A program made the translations under genes and the position numbers. This document shows positions 18,301-25,826 of a DNA stretch of 64,000 nucleotides, piece after piece (the stretch's first letter is position 1; each line of letters begins with the position of its first letter). Source of the DNA: Polyangiaceae bacterium (lineage in GTDB: Bacteria > Myxococcota_A > Polyangia > Polyangiales > Polyangiaceae). Below the pieces are notes generated by a model that saw only the letters and a list, made by a program, of their open reading frames with translations, did no database searches and was not told where the DNA came from. The DNA lies in assembly GCA_020846005.1 (NCBI GenBank), contig JADLEQ010000048.1:1-64000 (forward strand), read 5' to 3'.

Positions 18301-18472
18301 CCTCGGGCTCCTCCCGCTCCTCGTCGCTGGCCTCCACGGGACGGAGATCGAGCGCCCGCTCGCGATCGTGATGATCGGCGGGCTCGTCTCCTCGACCGCG
18401 TTCACGCTCCTCGCGCTCCCCACGTTCTACTCGCTGGCCCACCGGTGGCGCTCGCGGCGCGGGCCCGCGTGA
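15392..18472 (+). CDS. czcA: Heavy-metal RND transporter (CzcA/CusA family)
   Basis: 1026 residues, full family length. Proton-driven inner-membrane pump that works with the two preceding proteins. N-terminal helix then FPDLSAPIFNVIVQNPSMGAQ; periplasmic porter domains (LGVSQTTLEFE; GMRIDEGLGGTP); twelve membrane helices. The helix-4 signature reads AIAVGLLVDAAIIAVES, closer to the CusA (Cu+/Ag+) form AIAxGxxVDAAxxxxEN than to the CzcA (Zn/Co/Cd) form DFGxxVDGAxxxVEN, because the first Asp is replaced by Ala. So monovalent metal export is possible despite the czc-like layout. Ends with FTLLALPTFYSLA. The gene name is used for family, not for proven substrate. Confidence 0.92.
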   Translation: MVERILRAAATRPLVALVLVLVAAALGAAAFQDLRRDVFPDLSAPIFNVIVQNPSMGAQELEASITIPVEAALAGIPGTRRVRSVSQLGVSQTTLEFEPDEDFHRARQLVAERVQQVAPSLPAGTEPPLLSSLTGRLNEVIELTLEADPGAADLMTLRELAEFDVRSRLLAVPGVAAVERLGGYLRQVQVQLDPERMVARGVTLDEVLHAVDGANVDAAAGFFTVGPTEWGVRVVGRADDAGEIGAVVVAVRGATPVLLSDVADVREAPAVRRGMAHRLAGEIVSCRVVKQFGADTVEVSEGVRAAVTELERGLPAGVRLRVAYDQADLVRASLGGVGRAVLLGAVLVVIVLLLLLGSARGALLVTLTLPLSVAIAGLLLRYADVGLNTMTLGGLAIAVGLLVDAAIIAVESVVHRARGTLDPTERQRLAVDAVVEVGRPIAFATLIVVAVFAPLLAMSGIEGRMYGPLAAAVVASLVASLVLALVLVPAAAGRILRTADPRAAGDAAPIRWVKAAYAPALAWCMRHAGWVRVASLAVTVPAVAVGLHIGSDFMPDVDEGALLLQTVLPAEASLEEVDRLNHRVEDVLRTFPEVEDVVRRTGRSERTEDPMPHTLSDVLVVLRPDRAAPPEALQARMRAATAQIPGVSVLFTTPLGMRIDEGLGGTPADVSIRVFGPDLDELGRLAQRARQIAGDVRGLEDLRVEQAAGLPQLRLTLDRSALARVGLTPGDAARAVRIGMVGEEVGEVVRGQRRFALVVRLPDDRRGDIDAIRRLLLDGHDGTRVPLAQVARVEQVWAPAAIRREGGSRRVAVEGSVAGRDLASTAAELRQRLAAELPLPSGYFVDVGGRVEHQARATRSLLLAIAFAVVAVLLLLHLALGTVVDTLVIVATLPDAFVGGILALWLAGETWNVSSLVGLIGLLGIAVQNGLVLVTQTRALVAAGQPFDAALREACVGRVRPKLMTAATAILGLLPLLVAGLHGTEIERPLAIVMIGGLVSSTAFTLLALPTFYSLAHRWRSRRGPA

Positions 18473-18497
18473 GCGCGCCGCGGCCGGCGCCCGAGCC

Positions 18498-19442
18498 TCA
18501 GGCGTCCGGCAGCGCGAAGCGCGCGCGGTGCTCGGCGACGAAGTCCACGTAGTACTCCGCCTCGCGGTGCGGCTCGAGCTCACCGGCCTCGATCGCGGCC
18601 TCCAGCGCGCGCTTGATGTCGCCGATGAGCCGCGACGGGCGCAGCCCGAGCCGCGCCATCAGCACGTCGCCCACCCCGCCGGGGAGCGGCGGGATCTTGG
18701 CGTCCTCGGCGGCGAGGAGCGTGATCCGCTCGCCGAGCTCGTCGAGCATGCCGATCACGCGGCGCTTCTTCTCCGGGCGCTTGGTGGTGATGTCGGCGCG
18801 GGAGAGGCAGAGCAGGTCCTCCAGGTGCGGACCGACCTCGCGCGCGAAGCGCCGGACGGCGCTGTCCGTCCAGGTGCCGTCGTAGGCGCTCGCCCGCAGG
18901 TGGTGCAGGACGAGGAAGCGGATCGCCTCGCGGAGCGACTCGTCCGCGGCGAACAGCCGGCGCCTGCGCTCGAGCTTGTCGAACATGCGCGCCCCCACCT
19001 CGGCGTGGCCGAGGAAGTGCACCTCGCCGTCGGGCGAGATGGTGCGGGTCCGCACCTTGCCGATGTCGTGGAACAGCGCCGCCCACCGGATCTCGAGCCG
19101 CGGCACGCTCTGCGAGACCACCTGCTTCGTGTGCTTCCAGACATCCTTGTGGCGCCACTCGCCGTCTCCGAAGCCGACGAGCGCCTTCACCTCGGGGAGC
19201 ACGGTGTCGAGCACCCCCCCGGCGAGCAGGGCGTCGAGCCCCTCGTCCGGATACTCACCCATCATGACGCGGTCGAGCAGCGGGCGGGAGTCAGCGGCCG
19301 CGAGCAGCGCCAGGTCGTCCGCCGTCGCCAGCACGACCGGGCGATCGGGCGTGCCGCGCTCGGCGCAGGCGACCGCGCGCTCGAGGGCGTGCCGCGCGCG
19401 CTCTGCGTCGCCGGGCGCGCGCCCTTCCTGGGTCATCGACAT
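18498..19442 (-). CDS. HD-domain protein, like the C-terminal half of CCA-adding enzyme/poly(A) polymerase
   Basis: 314 residues, cytoplasmic. Centre: DVWKHTKQVV, RWAALFHDIGK and HAEVGARMFDKL, the ordered His, His-Asp and downstream His of an HD metal phosphohydrolase. The rest (FLVLHHLRASAYDGTWTDSA, LLCLSRADITTK) matches the HD part of tRNA nucleotidyltransferases, but the nucleotidyltransferase head with GG-DxD is missing, so it cannot add CCA. It may be a phosphodiesterase or phosphatase on nucleotides or RNA ends. TATCGT 9 nt before ATG 19442 supports this start and a leaderless transcript. Convergent with the RND gene (25 nt between stops). Confidence 0.75.
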   Translation of the reverse strand: MSMTQEGRAPGDAERARHALERAVACAERGTPDRPVVLATADDLALLAAADSRPLLDRVMMGEYPDEGLDALLAGGVLDTVLPEVKALVGFGDGEWRHKDVWKHTKQVVSQSVPRLEIRWAALFHDIGKVRTRTISPDGEVHFLGHAEVGARMFDKLERRRRLFAADESLREAIRFLVLHHLRASAYDGTWTDSAVRRFAREVGPHLEDLLCLSRADITTKRPEKKRRVIGMLDELGERITLLAAEDAKIPPLPGGVGDVLMARLGLRPSRLIGDIKRALEAAIEAGELEPHREAEYYVDFVAEHRARFALPDA

Positions 19443-19517
19443 CGGACCGTCACGATAGCGCGAGGCTCGACGAGGCGCCCGATCTCCAGCGCGACGTGGC
19501 GCGGGCGCCGGGCGGAC

Positions 19518-21248
19518 TCACGACGCGCGTGGCGCGCCGCGAACGCGCCGGATCCCGACGCCGGCGTCGCGGGTGTCGCCCCGGCGGACGGCGCGCTCGA
19601 ACGCCAGCGCCACGTCGGCGCCGACCTCCACGACGGACGAGCGGCGCGCCACGTGGATGGCGCCGATCCGGTCGCTCCCCACGCCGCCGCGCCGGCACAG
19701 CATCGCGAGCAGGCGGCGCGGGTCGGCGCCTTGCTCCGCGCCCCAGGCGACCTGGAACGCGACCCAGTCGACCGCGCCGCGCGCGCCGCGATCCCGCGGC
19801 GCCTCGTGCGGGCGGGGGGCGGCCACGTCGTGCCGGAGGCCGGGGCGCGGCGCGCGACCGCCGCGAGCGCGAGGCGGCTCGGCGAAGCTCTCCCCCCGAC
19901 CGGCGCGCTTCGCGCGGGGCGCGGGCGGCGGGATCACGCGGACCTCGCGCGGCTCGGGCGCGCCGCTCGCGCCCTCCCGGGAGAGCAGCCGCGCGAGCGC
20001 CCGCTCCGCCAGGCCGCGCGCGACGAGCCGCGCCGTGAGGGCCGCGGCCTCCGCGGACGGCGGGCCTGCGTCCTCGCTCGTGAGCTCGGCGACGAGGCGC
20101 TCGTCCGCCGCAGCGCGGATCGACTCGGCGCTCGGGATGGGCTCGAAGCGGTGGGCGACGTCGGCGCCGCGCAGCACGCGGAGCGCCTGGGCGAGCGCGG
20201 CGGGGGCGGTGAGCACGGCGCTCGTCCCCCGGCGCCCCGCGCGTCCCGTGCGACCGCTGCGGTGCGTGTAGCTGTCCGGGTCGGTCGGCATCTCCATGTG
20301 GATGACGCGCGCGATGTCCTGCACGTCGATGCCGCGCGCCGCCACGTCCGTCGCGACCAGCACCTGCACGTCGCCGCGCTTGAACGCGGCGAGCGCCCGC
20401 GTGCGCGCGGCCTGGTCGAGCTCGCCCGACAGGGCGGCCACCCGGAAGCCCGCGCGTGCGAGCTCGCCGACGACCTCGCCGACACCCGCGCGCGTGCGCG
20501 CGAACACCAGCGTCTGCGCGTCCGGGCTGGCGAGGAGCAGGTTGTGTAGCGCCTGGAGCTTCTCGCTCGGGTCGACCAGGTGGATCACGTGGTCGATATC
20601 GGCGTTCGCGGCGCCGAGTTCGGTACCCTCCACGTGCACGGCGTCTCGCTGCGCCCGATCGGCGAGCGCCTGCACGCTTCGCGGGAACGTGGCGCTCACG
20701 AGGTGCGTGTGCCGCTCCGCCGGCAACAGCGCGACGATGGCGTCGAGGTCCTCGCGGAAGCCCATGTCGAGCATGCGATCGGCCTCGTCGAGCACGACGG
20801 CGCCGACGACCGCGGTCTCGATCGACCCTCGCCGCAGGTGATCGAGCAGGCGCCCCGGCGTCCCCACGACCACCGCCGGGCCCGCTGCGAGCGCGCGGAG
20901 CTCCTCGCGGTAGCTCGCGCCGCCCGTCACCGAGGCGAGGCGGACGCCGGCCCCCGCGTAGAGCCAGCGGAGCTCCGCCTCGACCTGCTTCGCCAGCTCG
21001 CGCGTCGGCGCGACGACGAGCGCGCGCGGCCGCGCGACCCCCTGCGCCGCCGGCGCGCCGTCCAACGCGAGCGCCCGCAGCGCGAACCCGATCGCGACCG
21101 TCTTGCCCGAGCCGGTCTGTGAGGTGATGCGCAGGTCGCGCCCCCGGGCCTCCGGCGCGAGCACGGCCTGTTGCACCGGGGTGAGCTGGGCGAAGCCGCG
21201 CTGCTCGAGCGCACTCCGGATCACGGGCTCGAGGGCTTGGATCGTCAT
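19518..21248 (-). CDS. DEAD-box ATP-dependent RNA helicase, DbpA/CsdA type
   Basis: 576 residues. Helicase motifs in order: Q motif (FAQLTPVQQAVL), Walker A (SQTGSGKT), PTREL, TPGRLLDHL, DEAD box (LDEADRMLDMGF), SAT (VSATFP), ARTRAG, ATDVAARGID and HRSGRTGRAGRRG. After an Arg/Pro-rich linker (~430-490), the last ~75 residues form the RNA-binding domain of DbpA/CsdA proteins (VDWVAFQVAWGAEQGADPRR and DRIGAIHVARRSSVVEV). Such helicases act on structured RNA, often 23S rRNA during large-subunit assembly or at low temperature. TAGAGC lies 9 nt before ATG 21248. Divergent from the gene at 21310, with back-to-back -10 elements. Confidence 0.93.
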   Translation of the reverse strand: MTIQALEPVIRSALEQRGFAQLTPVQQAVLAPEARGRDLRITSQTGSGKTVAIGFALRALALDGAPAAQGVARPRALVVAPTRELAKQVEAELRWLYAGAGVRLASVTGGASYREELRALAAGPAVVVGTPGRLLDHLRRGSIETAVVGAVVLDEADRMLDMGFREDLDAIVALLPAERHTHLVSATFPRSVQALADRAQRDAVHVEGTELGAANADIDHVIHLVDPSEKLQALHNLLLASPDAQTLVFARTRAGVGEVVGELARAGFRVAALSGELDQAARTRALAAFKRGDVQVLVATDVAARGIDVQDIARVIHMEMPTDPDSYTHRSGRTGRAGRRGTSAVLTAPAALAQALRVLRGADVAHRFEPIPSAESIRAAADERLVAELTSEDAGPPSAEAAALTARLVARGLAERALARLLSREGASGAPEPREVRVIPPPAPRAKRAGRGESFAEPPRARGGRAPRPGLRHDVAAPRPHEAPRDRGARGAVDWVAFQVAWGAEQGADPRRLLAMLCRRGGVGSDRIGAIHVARRSSVVEVGADVALAFERAVRRGDTRDAGVGIRRVRGAPRAS

Positions 21249-21257
21249 GGGGGGCGC

Positions 21258-21301
21258 GCTCTAGCAGGTGAGAGCCCCCCGCGCTCCTGAAGTGCTAGAC
21301 G
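21258..21301. promoter_or_regulatory. Divergent -10 elements between helicase and FGE-like lipoprotein genes
   Basis: On the minus strand TAGAGC (21263-21258) lies 9 nt before the helicase ATG (21248). On the plus strand TAGACG (21296-21301) lies 8 nt before ATG 21310. Only 61 nt separate the two start codons, so both transcripts would be leaderless or nearly so. No clear -35 boxes are visible. Confidence 0.4.
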
Positions 21302-21309
21302 ACGCCCCC

Positions 21310-22503
21310 ATGCGACCCCGGACCCTCCCTCGCGCGGCGGCCGGCCTCCTCGCGGCCGCCCTCTCCAGCGCCTGCGCCGGCGCGCCGCCCGCGCCGCCGT
21401 CCGGCGTGGCGCCGCCCGCGCCGCCGCCCAGCGCCGCGCCGCCCGCGCCCCCGGCCCCGGCGGCTGGGCCCGCTGCGGCCGCCCCGGCGGAGGGCGCGCC
21501 CGGTCTCGCGGAGCCGCCGCCCGCCGGGTCGGCCCCGCCCGCGGGGCCCGGGCCAGCGGCGGGCCCCTTGTCGAGCCCGGCCGGCTACGTGCCGAGCAGC
21601 GATCTCGACGACGCGGCGTGCCCTTCCGGCATGCAGCTCGTCGAGGGCGACTACTGCACGGACGTGGAGCAGACCTGCCTGCGGAGCTGGTACGACAAGT
21701 CGAACAAGAAGACGGTCTGCGAGGCGTTCGCGCCGCCCACCCGCTGCGTCGGCGCCCGGGTGAAGAAGCGCTACTGCATCGACACCTACGAGTGGCCCAA
21801 CCAGCGCGGCGTGCGCCCCGAGGTGATGAACACCTTCTACCAGGCGCAGACGAAGTGCGCCGCCGTCGGCAAGCGGATGTGCACCGAGAGCGAGTGGACG
21901 CTCGCTTGCGAGGGGCCCGAGATGAAGCCCTTCCCCCATGGGTATGAGCGGGACGCCGCGAAGTGCAACGGCGATCACGACTGGGACCACCCCAACATGA
22001 AGAAGGTGGCGCAGCGCGACCCCAAGGAGCTGGCGCGGCTCTGGCGCGGCGTGCCGAGCGGCTCCCAGCCCTGGTGCGTGAGCGACTACGGCGTGGCCGA
22101 CCTGCCCGCCAACGCGGACGAGGTCGTCGCCAGCGAGACGTACGGCGGCGGCTTCCGCGGGAAGTACGACAGCGTGCACTCCGGCGGCCCGTGGTACCGC
22201 GGCGTGCGCAACCAGTGCCGCCCCAAGATCTACACGCACGACGAGGGCTTCTACTACTACTTCCTCTCCTTCCGCTGCTGCGCGGAGCCGGACGGCGCCG
22301 CCGTGGATCCGCGCACGCCGAAGCAGCGCAAGGCCGAGTGGCGCTTCGATCGGGTCGAGCGCCTCGCCGGGTGGACGCTGGTGGATCTCCGCGAGAGGCT
22401 CCGGTTGAAGGCGGAGGGCCGCTGCGAGTGCCGGGAGCGCGACGTCCGCTGCAAGACGATGTGCGGGCTCCTGCTCGGCCCCGGCGCCGTGGATGGGAGA
22501 TAG
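21310..22503 (+). CDS. Lipoprotein with formylglycine-generating-enzyme-like (SUMF1) domain
   Basis: 397 residues from ATG 21310. Lipobox LSSAC (Cys ~22), a long Pro/Ala linker (~25-95), then an FGE-sulfatase-like domain: CPSGMQLVEGDYCTDVEQTC, RYCIDTYEWPNQRG, AVGKRMCTESEWTLACEG, RGVRNQCRP and FYYYFLSFRCC. The order (M-x-x-V-x-G/x-Y-C-I-D, then A-G-K-R-x-x-T-E-x-E-W, then G-F-R at the end) is the SUMF1 pattern; extra cysteines fit export. Many such bacterial proteins are not true sulfatase activators; the paired catalytic cysteines cannot be assigned with confidence here. Likely a surface protein of unknown role. Convergent with the next gene. Confidence 0.75.
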   Translation: MRPRTLPRAAAGLLAAALSSACAGAPPAPPSGVAPPAPPPSAAPPAPPAPAAGPAAAAPAEGAPGLAEPPPAGSAPPAGPGPAAGPLSSPAGYVPSSDLDDAACPSGMQLVEGDYCTDVEQTCLRSWYDKSNKKTVCEAFAPPTRCVGARVKKRYCIDTYEWPNQRGVRPEVMNTFYQAQTKCAAVGKRMCTESEWTLACEGPEMKPFPHGYERDAAKCNGDHDWDHPNMKKVAQRDPKELARLWRGVPSGSQPWCVSDYGVADLPANADEVVASETYGGGFRGKYDSVHSGGPWYRGVRNQCRPKIYTHDEGFYYYFLSFRCCAEPDGAAVDPRTPKQRKAEWRFDRVERLAGWTLVDLRERLRLKAEGRCECRERDVRCKTMCGLLLGPGAVDGR

Positions 22504-22517
22504 GGGGAGCGCCGCAG

Positions 22518-23498
22518 TCAGCCGAGCGATCCCGCCAGCGCCCCGACGAGGTTGCGCAGCCCGCGCACCGCGCGTGAAGGCGGCGGTTCGCGCGGCTCGG
22601 GCGGGCCGCCGCCCAGCCACCGGGCGACGCCGCCCTCGGCGAGCAGCCCCGCGAGCGAGTAGACGCGGACGTGCTCGGGCCGCACGCCAGCGGCGAGCGC
22701 GGCCGCCACGTCGGCGCGGAGCGAATCCGGGTCGGGGTATCGGTCGCCCGGGTCCACCCCGAGGCCGACCTCGCCCACGATGCCGAGGTCGATCCCGGCG
22801 CGCTCGCCGAAGCGCTCCACGGCAGTGCGCGCGTAATCGTGGATCAGCGCCGGCCCGAACCACGAGCCCGCCTGCTGCGCGAACGGCGTCTCGTACACCA
22901 TGAACGACACCTCCGACCACGCGAGGCCGCTCACGGGGACGTCGAGCGCGTCCTCGATCGCGCTCGAGCCTGCGGGCTGGTCGAGCACGAGCGGGTACGT
23001 CACGGCGTGCGCACGGACCCCGGCGGCCGTCACCCGGTCCACCGTGCGCGCGAGCGCGTCCCGCGCGCGCGCGAAGCGCTCCGGCACGAGGTGCTCCCGC
23101 AGCAGCGAGAGCCAGCGCGACGGATCGGTGCGCTGCGCCTCGCGGAGCGCCTCCGAGTACGCGTACGCCGGCTCCAGATCGAACGACACGGTGTCGAACC
23201 CCAGACCGCCGGGCGAGTCCCGCCACGCGAGCAGGCGGCGGACGGCCGCGTCCACCGCCTCGACGTTCCCTTCGTGGATCCAGTAGCCGTCCTCGCGCGG
23301 CAGCAGGAGCCACGCGCCGATCCGGACGCCTTGGTCCGCCGCGTCGCGCCCGAGCCGCGCGAGCTCGGGATCGCCGAGCCGGGCGGCGGGGAGGGCGAGC
23401 TGGAGCCGAAGCCCGAGCGCCGCCAGCGCCGGCAGCGCGTCGCGGACCTCGTCGTCCCCCATCAGCTCGGCCCAGACACCCGCGACCGACGACCTCAT
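22518..23498 (-). CDS. Hypothetical TIM-barrel-like (glycoside-hydrolase-like) protein
   Basis: 326 residues, no signal peptide. Alternating strand/helix text suggests a barrel: LRLQLALPAARLGD, VRIGAWLLLPREDGYW, then GFDTVSFDLEPAY, an acidic strand end like the D-x-E catalytic strand of family-18-type barrels, followed by VRAHAVTYPLVLDQP, SEVSFMVYETPF and IDLGIVGEVGLGVDPGDRY. It ends with a Pro-rich linker and short helical tail. The family is not recognised; hydrolase activity is only suggested by the fold-like pattern. The start at 23498 is the first ATG in frame; alternatives downstream are not ruled out. It lies between convergent FGE-like gene and the same-strand DUF5690 gene. Confidence 0.55.
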   Translation of the reverse strand: MRSSVAGVWAELMGDDEVRDALPALAALGLRLQLALPAARLGDPELARLGRDAADQGVRIGAWLLLPREDGYWIHEGNVEAVDAAVRRLLAWRDSPGGLGFDTVSFDLEPAYAYSEALREAQRTDPSRWLSLLREHLVPERFARARDALARTVDRVTAAGVRAHAVTYPLVLDQPAGSSAIEDALDVPVSGLAWSEVSFMVYETPFAQQAGSWFGPALIHDYARTAVERFGERAGIDLGIVGEVGLGVDPGDRYPDPDSLRADVAAALAAGVRPEHVRVYSLAGLLAEGGVARWLGGGPPEPREPPPSRAVRGLRNLVGALAGSLG

Positions 23499-23523
23499 GG
23501 GCGGAAGGTTCGCACGAGTCGGC

Positions 23524-24835
23524 CTAGAGCGTGAGGGGGGGTCGCTCCGGCGGCTCCCCAGGCGCCCGGCGTAGGAACCACGCGAGCGCCGCCCCCAGCC
23601 CCACGAGTCCGACGGCGGCCATCGCGTACGAGAGCTGGCGGAAGAACTCGAGCCGCGTCGTCGCGGGCGCGCCGAGGTCCTTGTAGAGCTGGAGCGCGAC
23701 CGATCCGGAGTAGCCCACCGCGTCCGCGAGGTAGATGGCGAACACCGCCGTGGCGGAGACGCGCGTGGCCGCGATGGTGCGGTCGAACAGCACCGACCCG
23801 AACGGCACGTACGCGAGGTAGGCGCCGAGCCCAGTCAGGAAGATCCACACGTCGCCACGGAGCAGCCCCGCGTCGAGGAGGGCGGTGCTGCCGCCGAGGA
23901 GCGCCACGCCGAGTCCCATGATTGCGTACGCCCCGATCAGGCCGCGGCGGTTGTCACGGAGGGCGGCGAGGAGCGCTAGCGCCGCGAGCACGAGGACCCC
24001 CACCGGCAGCTCCGTGAGCGTGAGCAGCTCGGGCCTGCGCCCGTGCCCGAGCTCCGCCAGCACCTCGACCATGTAGTTGTCGCGGTAGTCGCGGTAGGCG
24101 GTGAGCAGCAGGTACACCCCGAGCAGCAGGAGCATCCCCGGCAGGAACGCCCGGAGGAACGCCCACCGATCGCTCCCGCCCATGGGCACCCGCCGCACGC
24201 GCAGCGCCTCGTCCTCCAGCGTCGGCCGCGGCAGTTGATCGAGCAGGCGCACGGCCGCCACGAACGGCACGAAGAAGAGCGCGCCCGTCACGAACGGCAT
24301 CCACGCCTCCGCGAGCCCGGCGTCGCGCATCAGCCAGAGCGCCACGGACTTCACGGCGCCGCTCGCGACCACGTACGACACGCTCAGCCCCGCGAGCAGC
24401 ACCTCGCTCGTGCGGCGGCCCTCCAGGTAGAGGACGACGAGCCCCCACACCATCCCGAGCGGGAGCCCGTTCAGGACGAGCGCGAGCGCGCCCCACGGCG
24501 GCGGCAGCAGCGCGAACCCGAGCAGCGCGGCGAGCGCCGCCCCGGCGAGCGCGACCAACAGCAGCGCGACCCTCCGGCTGCACCTCGGAGCACACCTTGA
24601 TGCCCACCCACTTCGACGCGAGGTAGCCGAGCCCCTGGGCGAGCACGTAGGCCGTCTTGAGCTCCAGCCCGGTGCCGGCGAACGATCCGCCCGCGTACGT
24701 GCCGGCGGCGAAGGGCCGGCGCAGCCCGTACATGGAGAAGTACGCCACGAACGCCGCCCCCACGGCGTACGCGCCGAAGGCCGGCGCGGGCGCGCGCTCC
24801 AGCCAGCGGGTGAGGGGCGAGCGCGGGGGGGGCAC
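23524..24835 (-). pseudogene. DUF5690 (MFS-like) membrane protein, broken by one frameshift
   Basis: The coding text is split between two frames. The N-terminal part (GTG 24835 or further upstream) reads LTRWLERAPAPAFGAYAVG, YFSMYGLRRPFAAGTYAG, LGYLASKWVGIKVCSEV. Near 24585-24597 it must change frame to continue as RRVALLLVALAGAALAALLG through about ten more membrane helices to PPLTL at 23524. Joined, the halves match the DUF5690 transporter-like family (signature S-M-Y-x-L-R-R-P-F, then SK-x-x-G-I-K-V-x-S-E). Removing one base in GCAGCCGGAGGG would restore the frame. Either a recent mutation or a sequencing error. The N-terminal frame is also open upstream into a decayed ATPase gene. Substrate unknown. 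Confidence 0.7.
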
Positions 24836-24949
24836 GGCCTGCCCCTGCGCCGGGCGGCGCCGCCTGGGAACGCCCGTGCGTGGCGCCGCCCGGGGCGCAG
24901 GGCTCGGGCGCCGGGCACGCTCCGACCCTGGAGCGCGCGGCTCGGCTCC

Positions 24950-25690
24950 CGCCGGCGCCGCTCCCGGTGGGCCCTGCAACAGGAACTCCTGCCACCCGAC
25001 GGCCTCGAACCCCGCGCGGTCCGCCGCGGTCCGCGCCTCGTCGTCGCACACGACGAGCGGCCGGAAGCTCGGATGGCGACGAACGAACTCGCCGAGGCCC
25101 CTCAGCTCGCCGCTGGTTACCCAGCCCGTCTTCACCTCGATCGCCCACGAGCCCCAGCTCCCCTCCGACACGCCATCGACCTCGAACGGCTCTTCGCGCC
25201 AGTAGCTCACGCGCTGGCCGGCGTTCCACGCGGACGCGAGGCAGGCGCTCTCGACCCATACCCCCCAACGCTCGGGTTGCGTGGCGCGGTCGGGGATCCC
25301 GCGAGGATCGGTCACGGCCAGGAGCGCGCCTGCGTGAGCGTGAGCCGCTCGAACCGGCCCGCGAGGCTCTCGCGCGAGCCGTGCGCGAGGTGGAGCGCCG
25401 AGGAGCCCGTTGCGACGACGTGGACGGGCAGCCGTTTGCGCCGCAGCCGGTCCCACTCGCCCTTCAGGCGCGCCGCCCAGTCGTGCAGCAGGTGCGCGTC
25501 GTCGAGCAAGACGATGGCGAGGCCGCGCGCCGCGGCGGTCGCCTCGGCTCGCGCCCAGAGCCGCTCCCAGAAGCCGGGCAGCGAGGCCTCGGGTCCGTCC
25601 GCCGCCGCGTAGAGCGCCGCCTCGCCGTGCTGGGCGCCTCGCGGAAGGAGCGGCGAACGTCCGGCGATGACATGTTCGAGGGACTATTCG
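24950..25690 (-). pseudogene. Decayed AAA_14/DUF4143 ATPase gene
   Basis: Two pieces of one protein type remain. From about 25670 to 25315 a frame reads GLAIVLLDDAHLLHDWAARL (Walker B) and LPVHVVATGSSALHLAHGSR (sensor region), then RFERLTL, and hits a stop at 25312. A different frame carries the C-terminal DUF4143 nuclease-like part: ERWGVWVESACLASAW, VSYWREEPFEVDGV, WAIEVKTGW. The P-loop is missing (a TAG lies in frame just upstream near 25690) and roughly 150-200 residues usually found between the two pieces are absent. So it is truncated, internally deleted and frameshifted. The C-terminal frame runs without stop into the DUF5690 remnant, which is fortuitous. Confidence 0.65.
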
Positions 25691-25826
25691 ACCATACTCG
25701 CACGTCAACGGACCCCGATCGGGCGCGCGGCGGCGACCCGGGGATCGAGCCGGAGCCTGGCGCACGCCCCCGGCGAGACGGTCCCGGCGCGCCCAAGCCC
25801 CGCCAGCGGTGCTAGGTCCATCGCGC

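Noticed and set aside
18498-19442. CCA tRNA nucleotidyltransferase
   Set aside because: The HD half matches, but the nucleotidyltransferase head with its GG and DxD motifs is absent and the protein starts just before the HD region.
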